NCBI RefSeq assembly: GCF_900105495.1
Contig: NZ_FNTF01000002.1
Coordinates: 4,146,501 to 4,210,500 of the forward strand
DNA length: 64,000 nt
Direction of reading: 5' to 3'
Source of the DNA: Pseudomonas frederiksbergensis
GTDB taxonomy: Bacteria; Pseudomonadota; Gammaproteobacteria; Pseudomonadales; Pseudomonadaceae
This document shows, in pieces, positions 20,630 through 28,686 of this stretch. A program made the translations under genes and the position numbers. The notes under the pieces are model-generated. The model was not told the DNA's origin. It saw nothing but the letters and a program-made list of their open reading frames with translations, and did not search any database. Positions within the stretch are counted from its first letter, which is position 1; each line of letters opens with the position of its first letter.

Positions 20630-21508
20630 ATGAGCCAGACTCAGGCAGAACGACTCCAGTCGGAGCGCAAACTGGCGGAAAACCAGTTCGATATCACCCA
20701 GTACCACCATGTGCCACGGCGTTATTACGGGCGGATTTTCTTCGCCACCGTGATCGTCATTGCGATTATCGGCCTGGTACGAGCCTTCGCCGAAGGCAAG
20801 ATCGAGTGGTCCTACATCGGCCAGTTCCTCACGTCCCAGGCGATCATGTGGGGCTTGCTCAACACCATCGTCATGGCGGTGCTGGCCATGGCACTGGGCA
20901 TCGTTTTCGGGGTGATCACCGCGATCATGCGCATGTCGGCCAACCCGATCCTGCGCTACGTGGCGGTGACCTACACCTGGCTGTTCCGCGGTACGCCGCT
21001 GATCCTGCAACTGCTGTTGTGGTTCAACCTGGCGCTGATCTTCCCCACCATCGGCATCCCCGGTCTGTTCGAAATGGACACCGTGAGCCTGATGACCCCG
21101 TTCGCGGCCGCCCTCCTCGGCTTGAGCATCAACCAGGGCGCCTACACCGCCGAAGTGGTGCGAGCCGGCCTGCTGTCGGTGGACACCGGCCAGTACGAAG
21201 CCGCCAAGTCGATCGGCATGCCGCGCCTGCAAGCGCTGCGCCGGATCATCCTGCCGCAGGCCATGCGGGTGATCATTCCGCCGGTCGGTAACGAGTTCAT
21301 CGGCATGGTGAAGATGACCTCGCTGGCGAGCGTCATCCAGTACTCGGAACTGCTCTACAACGCCCAGAACATCTACTACGCCAATGCCCGGGTCATGGAG
21401 CTGCTGATCGTCGCCGGTATCTGGTACCTGGCCACGGTCACCGTCCTGTCCTTCGGTCAAAGCCGTCTGGAGCGTCGTTTCGCTCGCGGCGCCGGCAAGC
21501 GTTCTTGA
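20630..21508 (+). CDS. Amino acid ABC transporter permease (HisM/GltK type)
   Basis: A 292-residue permease of the polar amino acid family with about five to six membrane helices. A 40-residue polar N-terminal extension precedes helix 1 ([14 protein letters not shown]). The family signature [14 protein letters not shown] is at about 120-133, and the EAA loop [40 protein letters not shown] at about 180-220. It is the only permease of the cluster, so the transporter is probably a homodimer. ACGGAG precedes the ATG. It is followed ten bases later by the ATPase gene. It should import the lyase-pathway substrate. Confidence 0.88.
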   Translation: MSQTQAERLQSERKLAENQFDITQYHHVPRRYYGRIFFATVIVIAIIGLVRAFAEGKIEWSYIGQFLTSQAIMWGLLNTIVMAVLAMALGIVFGVITAIMRMSANPILRYVAVTYTWLFRGTPLILQLLLWFNLALIFPTIGIPGLFEMDTVSLMTPFAAALLGLSINQGAYTAEVVRAGLLSVDTGQYEAAKSIGMPRLQALRRIILPQAMRVIIPPVGNEFIGMVKMTSLASVIQYSELLYNAQNIYYANARVMELLIVAGIWYLATVTVLSFGQSRLERRFARGAGKRS

Positions 21509-21518
21509 GGAGCCCCAC

Positions 21519-22283
21519 ATGAGAAGCATCGTCAAGGCCGTGAGCCTGAACAAGTACTACGACCATTTCCACGCGCTCAAGGACATCAACATCGAAGTCG
21601 AGCAAGGCGAAGTGCTGTGCATCATCGGCCCGTCCGGCTCCGGCAAAAGCACCCTGCTGCGCTGCGTGAATCAGCTGGAAAAAATCGACAAGGGCGGTCT
21701 TTGGGTCGATGGCGAACTGGTGGGTTACCGGATCGTCGGCAACAAGCTGCACGAACTCAACGAGTCGCAGATCGCCCGTCAACGCCTGGCCACCGGCATG
21801 GTGTTCCAGCGCTTCAACCTGTTCCCGCACATGACTGTGCTGCAAAACATCATCGAAGGGCCATGCCAGGTGCTCAAGCGTTCGCCCAAGGAGGCGCACG
21901 AGGAAGCCTTGGAATTGCTCGCTCGCGTCGGCCTGGCCGACAAGCGCAACAGCTACCCGATCGAACTCTCGGGTGGTCAGCAACAACGCGTCGCCATTGC
22001 CCGTGCACTGGCCATGCGGCCCAAGCTGATGCTGTTCGATGAGCCCACTTCGGCACTCGACCCGGAACTGGTCGGTGAGGTGCTGTCGGTGATGCGTGAC
22101 CTCGCGCAAACCGGCATGACCATGATCGTCGTCACCCATGAACTGGGCTTCGCTCGCGAAGTGTCCAACCGCATGGTGTTCATGGACGGCGGGCAGATCG
22201 TGGAGGCTGGAAGCCCCGAAGAAATACTAATAAGTCCGCAAAACCCGCGCACCCAAAGCTTCATTTCTGCCGTTCGAACCTAA
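21519..22283 (+). CDS. Amino acid ABC transporter ATP-binding protein
   Basis: A 254-residue GlnQ/HisP-type ATPase: Walker [16 protein letters not shown] (about 40-54), Q-loop [16 protein letters not shown], signature [18 protein letters not shown], Walker [20 protein letters not shown], switch [14 protein letters not shown]. It lies between the permease and binding-protein genes in one orientation with short spacings, forming a complete importer with them. GGAGC stands upstream of the ATG at 21519. Confidence 0.9.
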   Translation: MRSIVKAVSLNKYYDHFHALKDINIEVEQGEVLCIIGPSGSGKSTLLRCVNQLEKIDKGGLWVDGELVGYRIVGNKLHELNESQIARQRLATGMVFQRFNLFPHMTVLQNIIEGPCQVLKRSPKEAHEEALELLARVGLADKRNSYPIELSGGQQQRVAIARALAMRPKLMLFDEPTSALDPELVGEVLSVMRDLAQTGMTMIVVTHELGFAREVSNRMVFMDGGQIVEAGSPEEILISPQNPRTQSFISAVRT

Positions 22284-22322
22284 GCGTCCTTTGGCGCTCA
22301 CAACACTCATAAGAGAACGACC

Positions 22323-23147
22323 ATGAAGAACATTGTTATCCCAGCAGTACTCGCAGGCGTTATGGCTTCCGGCTTCACCTGGGCCGCCGAACTACCGGCC
22401 AGCATCAAGGAAAAAGGCGAGGTCGTGGTCGCGATCATGCCGAACTACCCGCCGATGGACTTCAAGGACCCGGCCACCAACACCCTCACCGGTCTTGACT
22501 ACGACCTGGGCAATGCCTTGGCCGAACGTCTGGGCGTGAAGATCAAATGGCAGGAAACCGGCTTCGAGCAAATGATCAATGCGCTGACCACCGACCGTGT
22601 GGACATGGTGCTGTCGGGCATGACCGACACCGCCGAACGTCAGGCCAGCGTGACCTTCGTCGACTACTTCACCAGTGGTCCGCAGTTCTACACCTTGCAG
22701 AAAAACAAGGATTTCAACGAGATCATCGACCTGTGCGGCAAAAAAGTCGGCACCAGCCGCCGCACCACCTTCCCGGCTGAAATCGCCGAGTGGAGCAAGG
22801 CCAATTGCGAAGCCGCCGGCAAGCCTGCGATCAACGTGATCGGCACCGAAGGCTCCGCCGATGCCCGCGCGCAATTGCGTCAGAGCCGTATCGACGCGGC
22901 CATGCAGGGCAGCGAGACCCTGTCCTACCTGAAGACTCAGGAAAAGGACATGTACAAAACCGTGGGCCTGCCGATCTCCAAGCAGTTCACCGGGCTGGGC
23001 GTGAGCAAGAAAAAGCCTGAGCTGAGCGAGGCGGTGAAGGTCGCGTTGCAGAGCATGGTGGATGACGGCAGCTACCAGGCGATCCTGAAAAAGTGGGACC
23101 TGGAACTGGGGGCGATCAAGACTGTGACCATTAACGCCGGGAAATAA
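22323..23147 (+). CDS. Amino acid ABC transporter periplasmic binding protein
   Basis: A 274-residue family 3 (SBP_bac_3) protein with a signal peptide (MKNIVIPAVLAGVMASGFTW, cleavage near AAELPAS). Family motifs include VAIMPNYPPMDFKDP, LTGLDYDLGNALAERLGV, DMVLSGMTDTAERQA (the conserved arginine that binds an alpha-carboxylate) and LCGKKVGT with a second Cys (ANCEAA), probably a disulfide. The ligand is therefore likely an alpha-amino-acid-type compound. It completes the importer with the two genes before it; a REP pair follows, then the hydrolase genes. Confidence 0.88.
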   Translation: MKNIVIPAVLAGVMASGFTWAAELPASIKEKGEVVVAIMPNYPPMDFKDPATNTLTGLDYDLGNALAERLGVKIKWQETGFEQMINALTTDRVDMVLSGMTDTAERQASVTFVDYFTSGPQFYTLQKNKDFNEIIDLCGKKVGTSRRTTFPAEIAEWSKANCEAAGKPAINVIGTEGSADARAQLRQSRIDAAMQGSETLSYLKTQEKDMYKTVGLPISKQFTGLGVSKKKPELSEAVKVALQSMVDDGSYQAILKKWDLELGAIKTVTINAGK

Positions 23148-23165
23148 GGGATCGGCGTGATGCCT

Positions 23166-23260
23166 TTGTGGGAGCGAGCCTGCTCGCGATAGCGGTCTGT
23201 CAGGCGAAAGGGATGTTGAATGTGCCAGCCCAATCGCGAGCCGGCTCGTTCCCACAGGGT
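23166..23260. repeat. REP/BIME inverted pair (diverged right arm)
   Basis: The left arm TGTGGGAGCGAGCCTGCTCG and the right arm (AATCGCGAGCCGGCTCGTTC then CCACAGGGT) form an inverted pair; the right arm differs from the consensus by a few bases (CCGGCTCGTT). It lies between the binding-protein gene and the first NodB-like hydrolase gene. Confidence 0.75.
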
Positions 23261-23293
23261 TCGGTGTTTATTTATGAATAGTTGGAGCACCAC

Positions 23294-24142
23294 ATGTCCT
23301 CCTTGCCACAACCCAACTGGCCCGACCAGCACAAAGCCTGCCTCGCCCTGGCCTTCGACCTCGACGGTCCGACCGGCGATGCCATGCTCAACGGCTCGAT
23401 CTGGCGCAAGCCCGAGTACTTCGGTTTCGGCGGTTACGGCCCTTACCGCGCCTTGCCCCGCATCCTCGATGTGCTCGACGCGTACCAAATCCCGACGACG
23501 TTTTTCGTCCCGGCCTGGGTCGTGGAGAACTGGCCGAAACAGTGCCAGGCGATTGTCGAGCGCGGGCATGAAGTGGCCTACCACGGCTACAAACACGAAT
23601 CCTTTTACGCCCTGACGCTGGAACAGCAAAAGGACGTGATGAACAAATCCCGCGAGGTGTTCTGGAAACACCTGAACATCCGCGCCGAAGGGTTTCGCAC
23701 CCCGTCCGGTGACTGGCGGGCCGAAACCCCGGCGATGCTGGTGGAGGCTGGCGTGACCTACTCCAGCAGCATGCGCGGCGATGACCGGCCATACCTGGTG
23801 AAAGTACCGGGGCACGACACGCCGCTGGTGGAAATCCCCGGCCGCTGGGAAATGGACGACTACGCCTCCCTCGCCTACACCCGCGCGCCGGACTTTCCTT
23901 CCGGGCTGGACCGCACCGCCAGCTACGCACTGACCCTCGATAACTGGTGCCGCGAATACGACGGCGCCATGAACGAAGGACTGTGCCTGACCACCCTGTT
24001 CCACCCCAAGATCACCGGCAAACCGGGACGCATCCTGCTGCTGGAAAAACTCTTCGAACACATGCGCCAGCGCGATGACGTGTGGTTCGCCACCTGCCGC
24101 GATGTCGCCCAGTGGTGGCTGAAGGAGCATCACCATGACTGA
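23294..24142 (+). CDS. Polysaccharide deacetylase (NodB)-family hydrolase, PuuE/imidase-like
   Basis: A 282-residue cytoplasmic protein (no signal peptide) of the NodB-fold family. Metal-site candidates are D22 and D24 (AFDLDGPTGD) and H97/H101 (VAYHGYKHESF). Further motifs are GFRTPSGDWRAETPAML and the late LTTLFHPKITGKPGR. Cytoplasmic members of this branch include PuuE allantoinase and cyclic-imide hydrolases, which open C-N amide rings instead of deacetylating sugars; the location in an amino-acid-type uptake operon fits that better than glycan work. The ATG at 23294 has TTGGAG ahead. The next gene, a diverged homologue, starts inside this one (8-base overlap), suggesting a two-subunit enzyme. 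Confidence 0.8.
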   Translation: MSSLPQPNWPDQHKACLALAFDLDGPTGDAMLNGSIWRKPEYFGFGGYGPYRALPRILDVLDAYQIPTTFFVPAWVVENWPKQCQAIVERGHEVAYHGYKHESFYALTLEQQKDVMNKSREVFWKHLNIRAEGFRTPSGDWRAETPAMLVEAGVTYSSSMRGDDRPYLVKVPGHDTPLVEIPGRWEMDDYASLAYTRAPDFPSGLDRTASYALTLDNWCREYDGAMNEGLCLTTLFHPKITGKPGRILLLEKLFEHMRQRDDVWFATCRDVAQWWLKEHHHD

Positions 24143-25022
24143 TTCCACTGTCTGGCCCAAAGGCTACCGCTGCGCCGTGGTACTGACCGTCGATTACAAC
24201 GACATCCACGGCATCCTCACCCAGGCCCCGGAGGTCGCCGGGCGCGACAAGACGCTGTCGGTCTGGCGCTATGGCACCCAACGCGGCGTCGACCGTTTGC
24301 TCGGTTTATTCGAAGAACTGGGGGTTTCCAGCAGCTGGTTTGTGCCCGGGATCGTCGCCGAGGAAAACCCCGGGCACATTCGGGCAATCCAGGCCGGTGG
24401 ACATGAGATCGCCTGCGCCGGGTATCGCCACCAGCACTACGACACCCTGAGCCTCAACGAACAAAGCGCCGAGATTGCCAAAGGCTGCGAGGCGTTGACC
24501 ACGCTGACTGGCCAGCGTCCAACAGGCTTTCGCATCCCGGCCGGCAACGGTGCACCGGGCTTCATCGAAGCGTTGAAGGATCACGGCATTCGCTGGTCCT
24601 CATCGTGGCGTGGCGATGATTTGCCATTCGCTCATCCGACGGCGTCCGACGTCATCGAGTTGCCATTGCACTACGAACTGGAAGACGAACCCTACTTCGC
24701 CTTCAACCTGAGCCCGGCCGTGCCACCGGCGCAATCGCGGATCGCCTCTTACAGCCATACCCTGGGCAACCTGCAACTGGATTTTGCCGGGTTTCACCGA
24801 TTCGGCCTGTGTTATGTGCTGCGACTGCACCCGGAAATCATTGCGACACCCGGGCGGATTGGCGTGTTGCGCGAGTTGCTGGAGGGGATTCAACAGCACG
24901 ACGACGTGTGGATTGCCACAGGCGCCGACGTTGCTCAATGGTGGGCCGAATCGGCGCGACAGGTGACCGAGGACCATCCGGCGGCCGTGTATGAGCGGCA
25001 TTATCGGGATTACCTCGTATGA
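24135..25022 (+). CDS. Second NodB-family protein with altered metal-site residues
   Basis: A 295-residue homologue of the preceding protein, alignable along its length (FVPGIVAEENPGHIRAIQAG, GFRIPAGNGAPGFIEALKDHG, LRLHPEIIATPGRIG, DDVWIATGADVAQWW). Compared with it, the second aspartate is Asn (D20-Y-N22) and the first histidine of the H-x3-H pair is Ala (A95-G-Y-R-H99), so a normal metal site seems lost. It may be a regulatory or structural partner of the first protein, or a metal-independent hydrolase as reported for PuuE. AAGGAG lies upstream within the preceding gene; the stop overlaps the MmgE/PrpD start. The pairing of an intact and an altered NodB domain in overlapping genes is unusual. 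Confidence 0.78.
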   Translation: MTDSTVWPKGYRCAVVLTVDYNDIHGILTQAPEVAGRDKTLSVWRYGTQRGVDRLLGLFEELGVSSSWFVPGIVAEENPGHIRAIQAGGHEIACAGYRHQHYDTLSLNEQSAEIAKGCEALTTLTGQRPTGFRIPAGNGAPGFIEALKDHGIRWSSSWRGDDLPFAHPTASDVIELPLHYELEDEPYFAFNLSPAVPPAQSRIASYSHTLGNLQLDFAGFHRFGLCYVLRLHPEIIATPGRIGVLRELLEGIQQHDDVWIATGADVAQWWAESARQVTEDHPAAVYERHYRDYLV

Positions 25023-26491
25023 GTGAGCGGATGCAGCGATTGGCGCAGTTCTGCGTCGACAGCCGATTCGAAGACTTGCCGCCCGCACTGGTGACCCAAG
25101 CCAAGCGACACATACTCGACACCTTCGGCGCGACCCTGGCCGGGGCTGGCAGTGATGTCGCGAAGCAGGCACGGCAGGTCTTCGACGGTGAGGTCGGGAA
25201 CACGCTGATCTGGGGCACCGATCAACGCACTGGCGCGGCCCAGGCCGCCCTGCTCAATGGTGTCGCCGCCCATGCCCTGGAACTGGACGACACCGGTGGT
25301 TGCGACCACTCCGGCGCGGTGGTGCTGCCGGCAGTCATGGCGGCGGTGTCGATGTCTGGACAATCGGTGAATGGCCGGGAGCTGATCACCGCTGTGGTAA
25401 TCGGCTACGAAATCGGCCGCCGGGTGCTCGAAGCCTGTGGCAGCTATTCAGCCCACAACGGCGCCGGCTGGCACTCCACCGCCACCTGCGGCGTGTTCGG
25501 TGCGGCGGCGGCCAGTGCGCGAATTCTTGGACTGGATACCGCGCAAACCGTCTCGGCGCTGGGCATTGCCGGCAGTTTCAGTGGAGGGTTGTGGGCGTTT
25601 ATCCACGACGGTTCGCAAAGTAAAAAACTTCACAGCGGTCGTGCCGCCGAGGGTGGATTGCTGGCGGCGCGATTTGCCCAACGAGGCATCACCGGGCCGA
25701 CGAAGTTGTTCGATGATGTCTGGGGCGGGTTTCTGAAAACCCTGGCAGGCGAGACTGCACAACCTGACGCGTTGGATGCCGATCTGGGCGTCGTATGGAA
25801 ACTTGCTCGCTGTTCGATTAAACCCTACGCCGCATGTCGCGGAACGCATTCCGCCATCGATGCGCTGGGGCTGTTGCTGGATCAGCTGCAGGTCAGCGCA
25901 GATCAAGTCGAAGATGTTCAGGTGTCGTTGTGCGGGTTTCTTCAGGGCATGTGCGGCGGGCGCGACGTCGGTACGCTGGCGGCGGCGCAGATGAGCCTGC
26001 CGTATGCCCTCGCAGCCCGGCTGGTGCAGGGGCATTGCCGGCTGGAGGCGTATGACGATGAACAACGGGGCGATCCTCGGATTGCTCACTGGATGTCGCG
26101 CATCCGTCTTGAAGTGGATCCGCAACTGTCAGAGGATGGCGAGCCCATCGTCAGCGTGCGGACCGTGGACGGTCGGCAGGCGAGCCTGTGTGTCGACCCG
26201 CCATTGGGTGCGCCGGGCAATCCGTTGAGTGATGCGGCGCTGAAGGATAAGTTTTTCAGCCTGGCGTTGCGGGTGATGCCGCGGGGGCAAGCGGCAGAAC
26301 TGCTTGAGCAGTTGTGGCGGGTTGAAGAGCTGGAATCTGTCGAGGCACTGATCGTTCCCACGCTCCGCGTGGGAATGCAGCCCGGGACGCTCCGCGTCCC
26401 AAAAGCGGACGCAGAGCGTCCGGTAAGGCATTCCCACGCAGACGGTTCGACGCCTCGACGTGGGTACGATCACTCAGAGAACATTAAATAA
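25019..26491 (+). CDS. MmgE/PrpD family protein (epimerase/dehydratase-like) with repeat-encoded C-terminus
   Basis: A 490-residue MmgE/PrpD-fold protein: HALELDDTGGCDHSGAVVLPA (about 83-103), HNGAGWHSTATCGVFGAAAA, IHDGSQSKKLHSGRAAEGGLLAARFA (about 199-224), KPYAACRGTHSAIDA and a C-terminal lid domain. Known members are 2-methylcitrate dehydratase, cis-aconitate decarboxylase and iminodisuccinate epimerase. Next to an ArgH-type lyase, the epimerase type is the most attractive analogy. The start overlaps the upstream stop (ATGA). The last ~45 residues (from about 444) are translated from a dispersed palindromic repeat at 26348-26472, so the native C-terminus and stop were probably replaced by repeat insertion. 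Confidence 0.82.
   Translation: MSERMQRLAQFCVDSRFEDLPPALVTQAKRHILDTFGATLAGAGSDVAKQARQVFDGEVGNTLIWGTDQRTGAAQAALLNGVAAHALELDDTGGCDHSGAVVLPAVMAAVSMSGQSVNGRELITAVVIGYEIGRRVLEACGSYSAHNGAGWHSTATCGVFGAAAASARILGLDTAQTVSALGIAGSFSGGLWAFIHDGSQSKKLHSGRAAEGGLLAARFAQRGITGPTKLFDDVWGGFLKTLAGETAQPDALDADLGVVWKLARCSIKPYAACRGTHSAIDALGLLLDQLQVSADQVEDVQVSLCGFLQGMCGGRDVGTLAAAQMSLPYALAARLVQGHCRLEAYDDEQRGDPRIAHWMSRIRLEVDPQLSEDGEPIVSVRTVDGRQASLCVDPPLGAPGNPLSDAALKDKFFSLALRVMPRGQAAELLEQLWRVEELESVEALIVPTLRVGMQPGTLRVPKADAERPVRHSHADGSTPRRGYDHSENIK
26348..26472. repeat. Palindromic repeat (GTTCCCACGCTCCGCGTGGGAA family) inside a gene end
   Basis: Nested hairpins CTGATCGTTCCCACGCTCCG, then CGGGACGCTCCGCGTCCC and GGACGCAGAGCGTCC, ending ATTCCCACGCAGAC...GGTACGATCA. 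It is closely similar to the copy at 49750-49866. It begins inside the MmgE/PrpD reading frame and supplies its final codons and the upstream part of the MFS leader. Confidence 0.8.
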
Positions 26492-26507
26492 GGATATTTG
26501 CACCACC

Positions 26508-27686
26508 GTGGCCACTTACTCACTCGTTATCCGCCGGTTGATGATCGTTTCGCTGACCATCGTCGTCAGCCGCGCCATCACCAGCCCGCTGCTGACGCTG
26601 TTCCTGAGCAACAAACTTGGCCTCAACCAACAGGATGTCGGCTTGCTGCTGGGCATTGCGGTGTTCATCGCCACCCTGCTCGCGCTCTACGGCGGTTACA
26701 TCATCGACCGCCTCGAGAAGCGCCGACTGTTGATCCTGGCGATGCTCTCCAGCGCCATCGGCTTCGTGCTGCTGACCTTCGCCGACAACCTCTACCTGAC
26801 CACCGCCACCCTGGTCATCACCGAAACCGCCTCGGCACTGTTCCTGATCGGTTCAAAGGCGATCCTCAGCGAAAACCTGCCCGTGGGCCAGCGCGCCAAG
26901 GCGTTTTCCCTGCGCTACACCTTGACCAACATCGGCTACGCCACCGGCCCGATGCTGGGCGTGGTGATTGCCGGCGTGTATCCGATAGCACCGTTCCTGA
27001 TCGCGGGCGGCATCGCGTTCTTCAGTATTTTCCTGATGATCGGAATACCGAAGGATTCGGCCCAGGCTCCCGCGATTGGCCAGCCAACGAGTTTTCTCAA
27101 GACCCTGATCACCCTGAAAAACGATCGCACGCTGATCATGTTCACCTGCGGCTGCCTGCTCAGCACCGTGGTCCATGGCCGTTTCACCCTGTACCTGTCG
27201 CAATACCTGTTGGTGACTCAAGACACCAAACGGGCACTGGAAACCATGGCCGCCCTGCTCGCCTGCAATGCGATCAGCGTGATCCTGCTGCAATACCAGA
27301 TCGGCCGTTTCCTCAAGCGCGAACAATTGCGTTACTGGATCGCGGGCGGTACCAGCCTGTTCATCGTCGGTTTGATCGGCTTCAGCCTGGCCGACAGCCT
27401 TGTGAGCTGGTGCGTGGCCATGTTCATCTTCACCCTCGGTGAAATGATCATTTACCCGGCCGAATTCCTCTTCGTTGACACCCTGGCGCCGGAAGAGCTG
27501 CGCGGCAGTTATTACGGCGCGCAAAACCTCGCAGCCCTCGGCGGTGCACTGAGCCCGGTGATTTGCGGTTTCCTGCTGATGCACACCCCAGCGCCAACGA
27601 TGTTTTATGCCTTGAGCGCACTGACCGCGATGGGCGGATTCCTGTGTTTCATGAGCGGTCGCCGGGTGGCTTTACAGCAAAATTAA
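26508..27686 (+). CDS. MFS transporter (12 membrane segments)
   Basis: About 392 residues with twelve hydrophobic segments and the MFS motif A between helices 2 and 3 (GGYIIDRLEKRR). The profile is of the DHA1/MdtH-like group: RAITSPLLTLFLSNKLGLNQ at the N-terminus and EFLFVDTLAPEELRGSYYGAQ late. The most plausible start is the GTG at 26508 (ATYSLVIRR...), with AAGGAT 12 bases upstream; the frame is open further up into the repeat, and no ATG is available. It lies 16 bases after the MmgE/PrpD gene and may belong to the same operon, as exporter of a pathway product or as a second importer; an unrelated drug exporter is also possible. Confidence 0.78.
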   Translation: MATYSLVIRRLMIVSLTIVVSRAITSPLLTLFLSNKLGLNQQDVGLLLGIAVFIATLLALYGGYIIDRLEKRRLLILAMLSSAIGFVLLTFADNLYLTTATLVITETASALFLIGSKAILSENLPVGQRAKAFSLRYTLTNIGYATGPMLGVVIAGVYPIAPFLIAGGIAFFSIFLMIGIPKDSAQAPAIGQPTSFLKTLITLKNDRTLIMFTCGCLLSTVVHGRFTLYLSQYLLVTQDTKRALETMAALLACNAISVILLQYQIGRFLKREQLRYWIAGGTSLFIVGLIGFSLADSLVSWCVAMFIFTLGEMIIYPAEFLFVDTLAPEELRGSYYGAQNLAALGGALSPVICGFLLMHTPAPTMFYALSALTAMGGFLCFMSGRRVALQQN

Positions 27687-27780
27687 TGCACTAAAACTGC
27701 ATTAATATGAATTTGTCAGCATCGGGAATGAGCGGCACACTGTGCCTCGTTCCTCCCCCAATAGTTGGAACAACTTCAAG

Positions 27781-27814
27781 GGCTTTCTGGGTATCCCAGC
27801 TAAGCCTTTTTTTT
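27781..27814 (+). terminator. Rho-independent terminator (or leader attenuator)
   Basis: A strong hairpin (GGCTT-CTGGG stem, TAT loop, CCCAG-AAGCC) is directly followed by eight T. It lies 95 bases after the MFS gene and only 33 bases before the next ATG on the same strand, so it either ends the upstream operon or works as an attenuator in the leader of the HPP gene. Confidence 0.8.
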
Positions 27815-27847
27815 GCCTCGGTTTTTTTTCAACGGATCGTCTGCCTC

Positions 27848-28555
27848 ATGTTTGCTCGCTGGTTTCCCGCTGCCATCAACACCCGCCCCTCCGAATGGAG
27901 TCGCGCCGCGATCGGCATGTCCTTGGGCACGATGTTCAGCGTCTGGCTCTGCAGCCAGGTATTCGGCATGCAAGTGGCGCAACACCTGATCGGTCCACTG
28001 GGCGCATCGGCCGTGTTGCTGTTCGCAGTGTCCTCCGGCGCCCTTGCCCAGCCCTGGTCGATTCTCGGCGGCTACCTCAGCGCTGGAGTGGTTTCACTGC
28101 TGGTCGCTCACGTGCTCGGGCGAACCCTTGGCAGCGCTTGCCTGGCGGCGGGCATGGCGCTGATTCTGATGTGCTGGCTGCGTTGCCTGCACCCACCGGC
28201 CGGGGCCTTGGCGTTGCTGTTGGTATTGGCAGACCCGGCGACCATTGCCCTGGACTGGAAAGCCCTCGGCCCGGTGATGCTCAGCGGCTCGACCATGCTG
28301 CTCAGCGCCCTGGCCTACAACAACCTGACCCGTATTCGTTACCCAAAACGCGCCAGCGAACCGGCGTCCATCGTGCCGGCCGACCGCCCGCCCACCGACA
28401 GCCAGGCGATCACTGCCGCGGATCTGAAACTGGCCCTTGCCGACATGGAGGCCTTCTACGACGTCACCCCCGAAGACCTTGAACAGCTGATCCATGCCAG
28501 TGAGTTGCATGCCAAACGGCGCAGCATTGGTGAAGTCCTCAGCGGTAGAACCTGA
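27848..28555 (+). CDS. HPP family membrane protein
   Basis: A 235-residue protein of the HPP family: four or five membrane segments and the family motif in WLRCLHPPAGALALLL (about residues 112-127), followed by a cytoplasmic tail of about 70 residues with an acidic helix (ADLKLALADMEAFYDVTPED). HPP proteins are poorly characterised; plant chloroplast relatives transport nitrite, but bacterial roles are open. The ATG at 27848 follows a T-rich stretch, and the upstream hairpin terminator leaves little room for an independent promoter. The longer in-frame opening from about 27707 would add a translated terminator and is rejected. Confidence 0.8.
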   Translation: MFARWFPAAINTRPSEWSRAAIGMSLGTMFSVWLCSQVFGMQVAQHLIGPLGASAVLLFAVSSGALAQPWSILGGYLSAGVVSLLVAHVLGRTLGSACLAAGMALILMCWLRCLHPPAGALALLLVLADPATIALDWKALGPVMLSGSTMLLSALAYNNLTRIRYPKRASEPASIVPADRPPTDSQAITAADLKLALADMEAFYDVTPEDLEQLIHASELHAKRRSIGEVLSGRT

Positions 28556-28569
28556 AGAAACAAAGATCC

Positions 28570-28662
28570 CCTGTTGGAGCGAGCCTGCTCGCGAAGGCGG
28601 TGTGTCATACAAATCAATATTGACTGACAGCGCCCCATCGCGAGCAGGCTCGCTCCCACAGG
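28570..28662. repeat. REP/BIME inverted pair
   Basis: GGAGCGAGCCTGCTCGCGA and its reverse complement flank a spacer with TATTGACTGACAG. The pair lies between the convergent HPP gene and astA and may act as a shared transcription end. Confidence 0.85.
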
Positions 28663-28686
28663 TTCAGCGCCAACCCAAAAATCTGT

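Noticed and set aside
19388..21553. Long antisense open frame of about 720 codons opposite the lyase and permease genes
   Set aside because: It is opposite two conserved genes, crosses a REP element and its translation is His/Gln/Arg-rich with no domain; a by-product of GC-rich codon use on the other strand.
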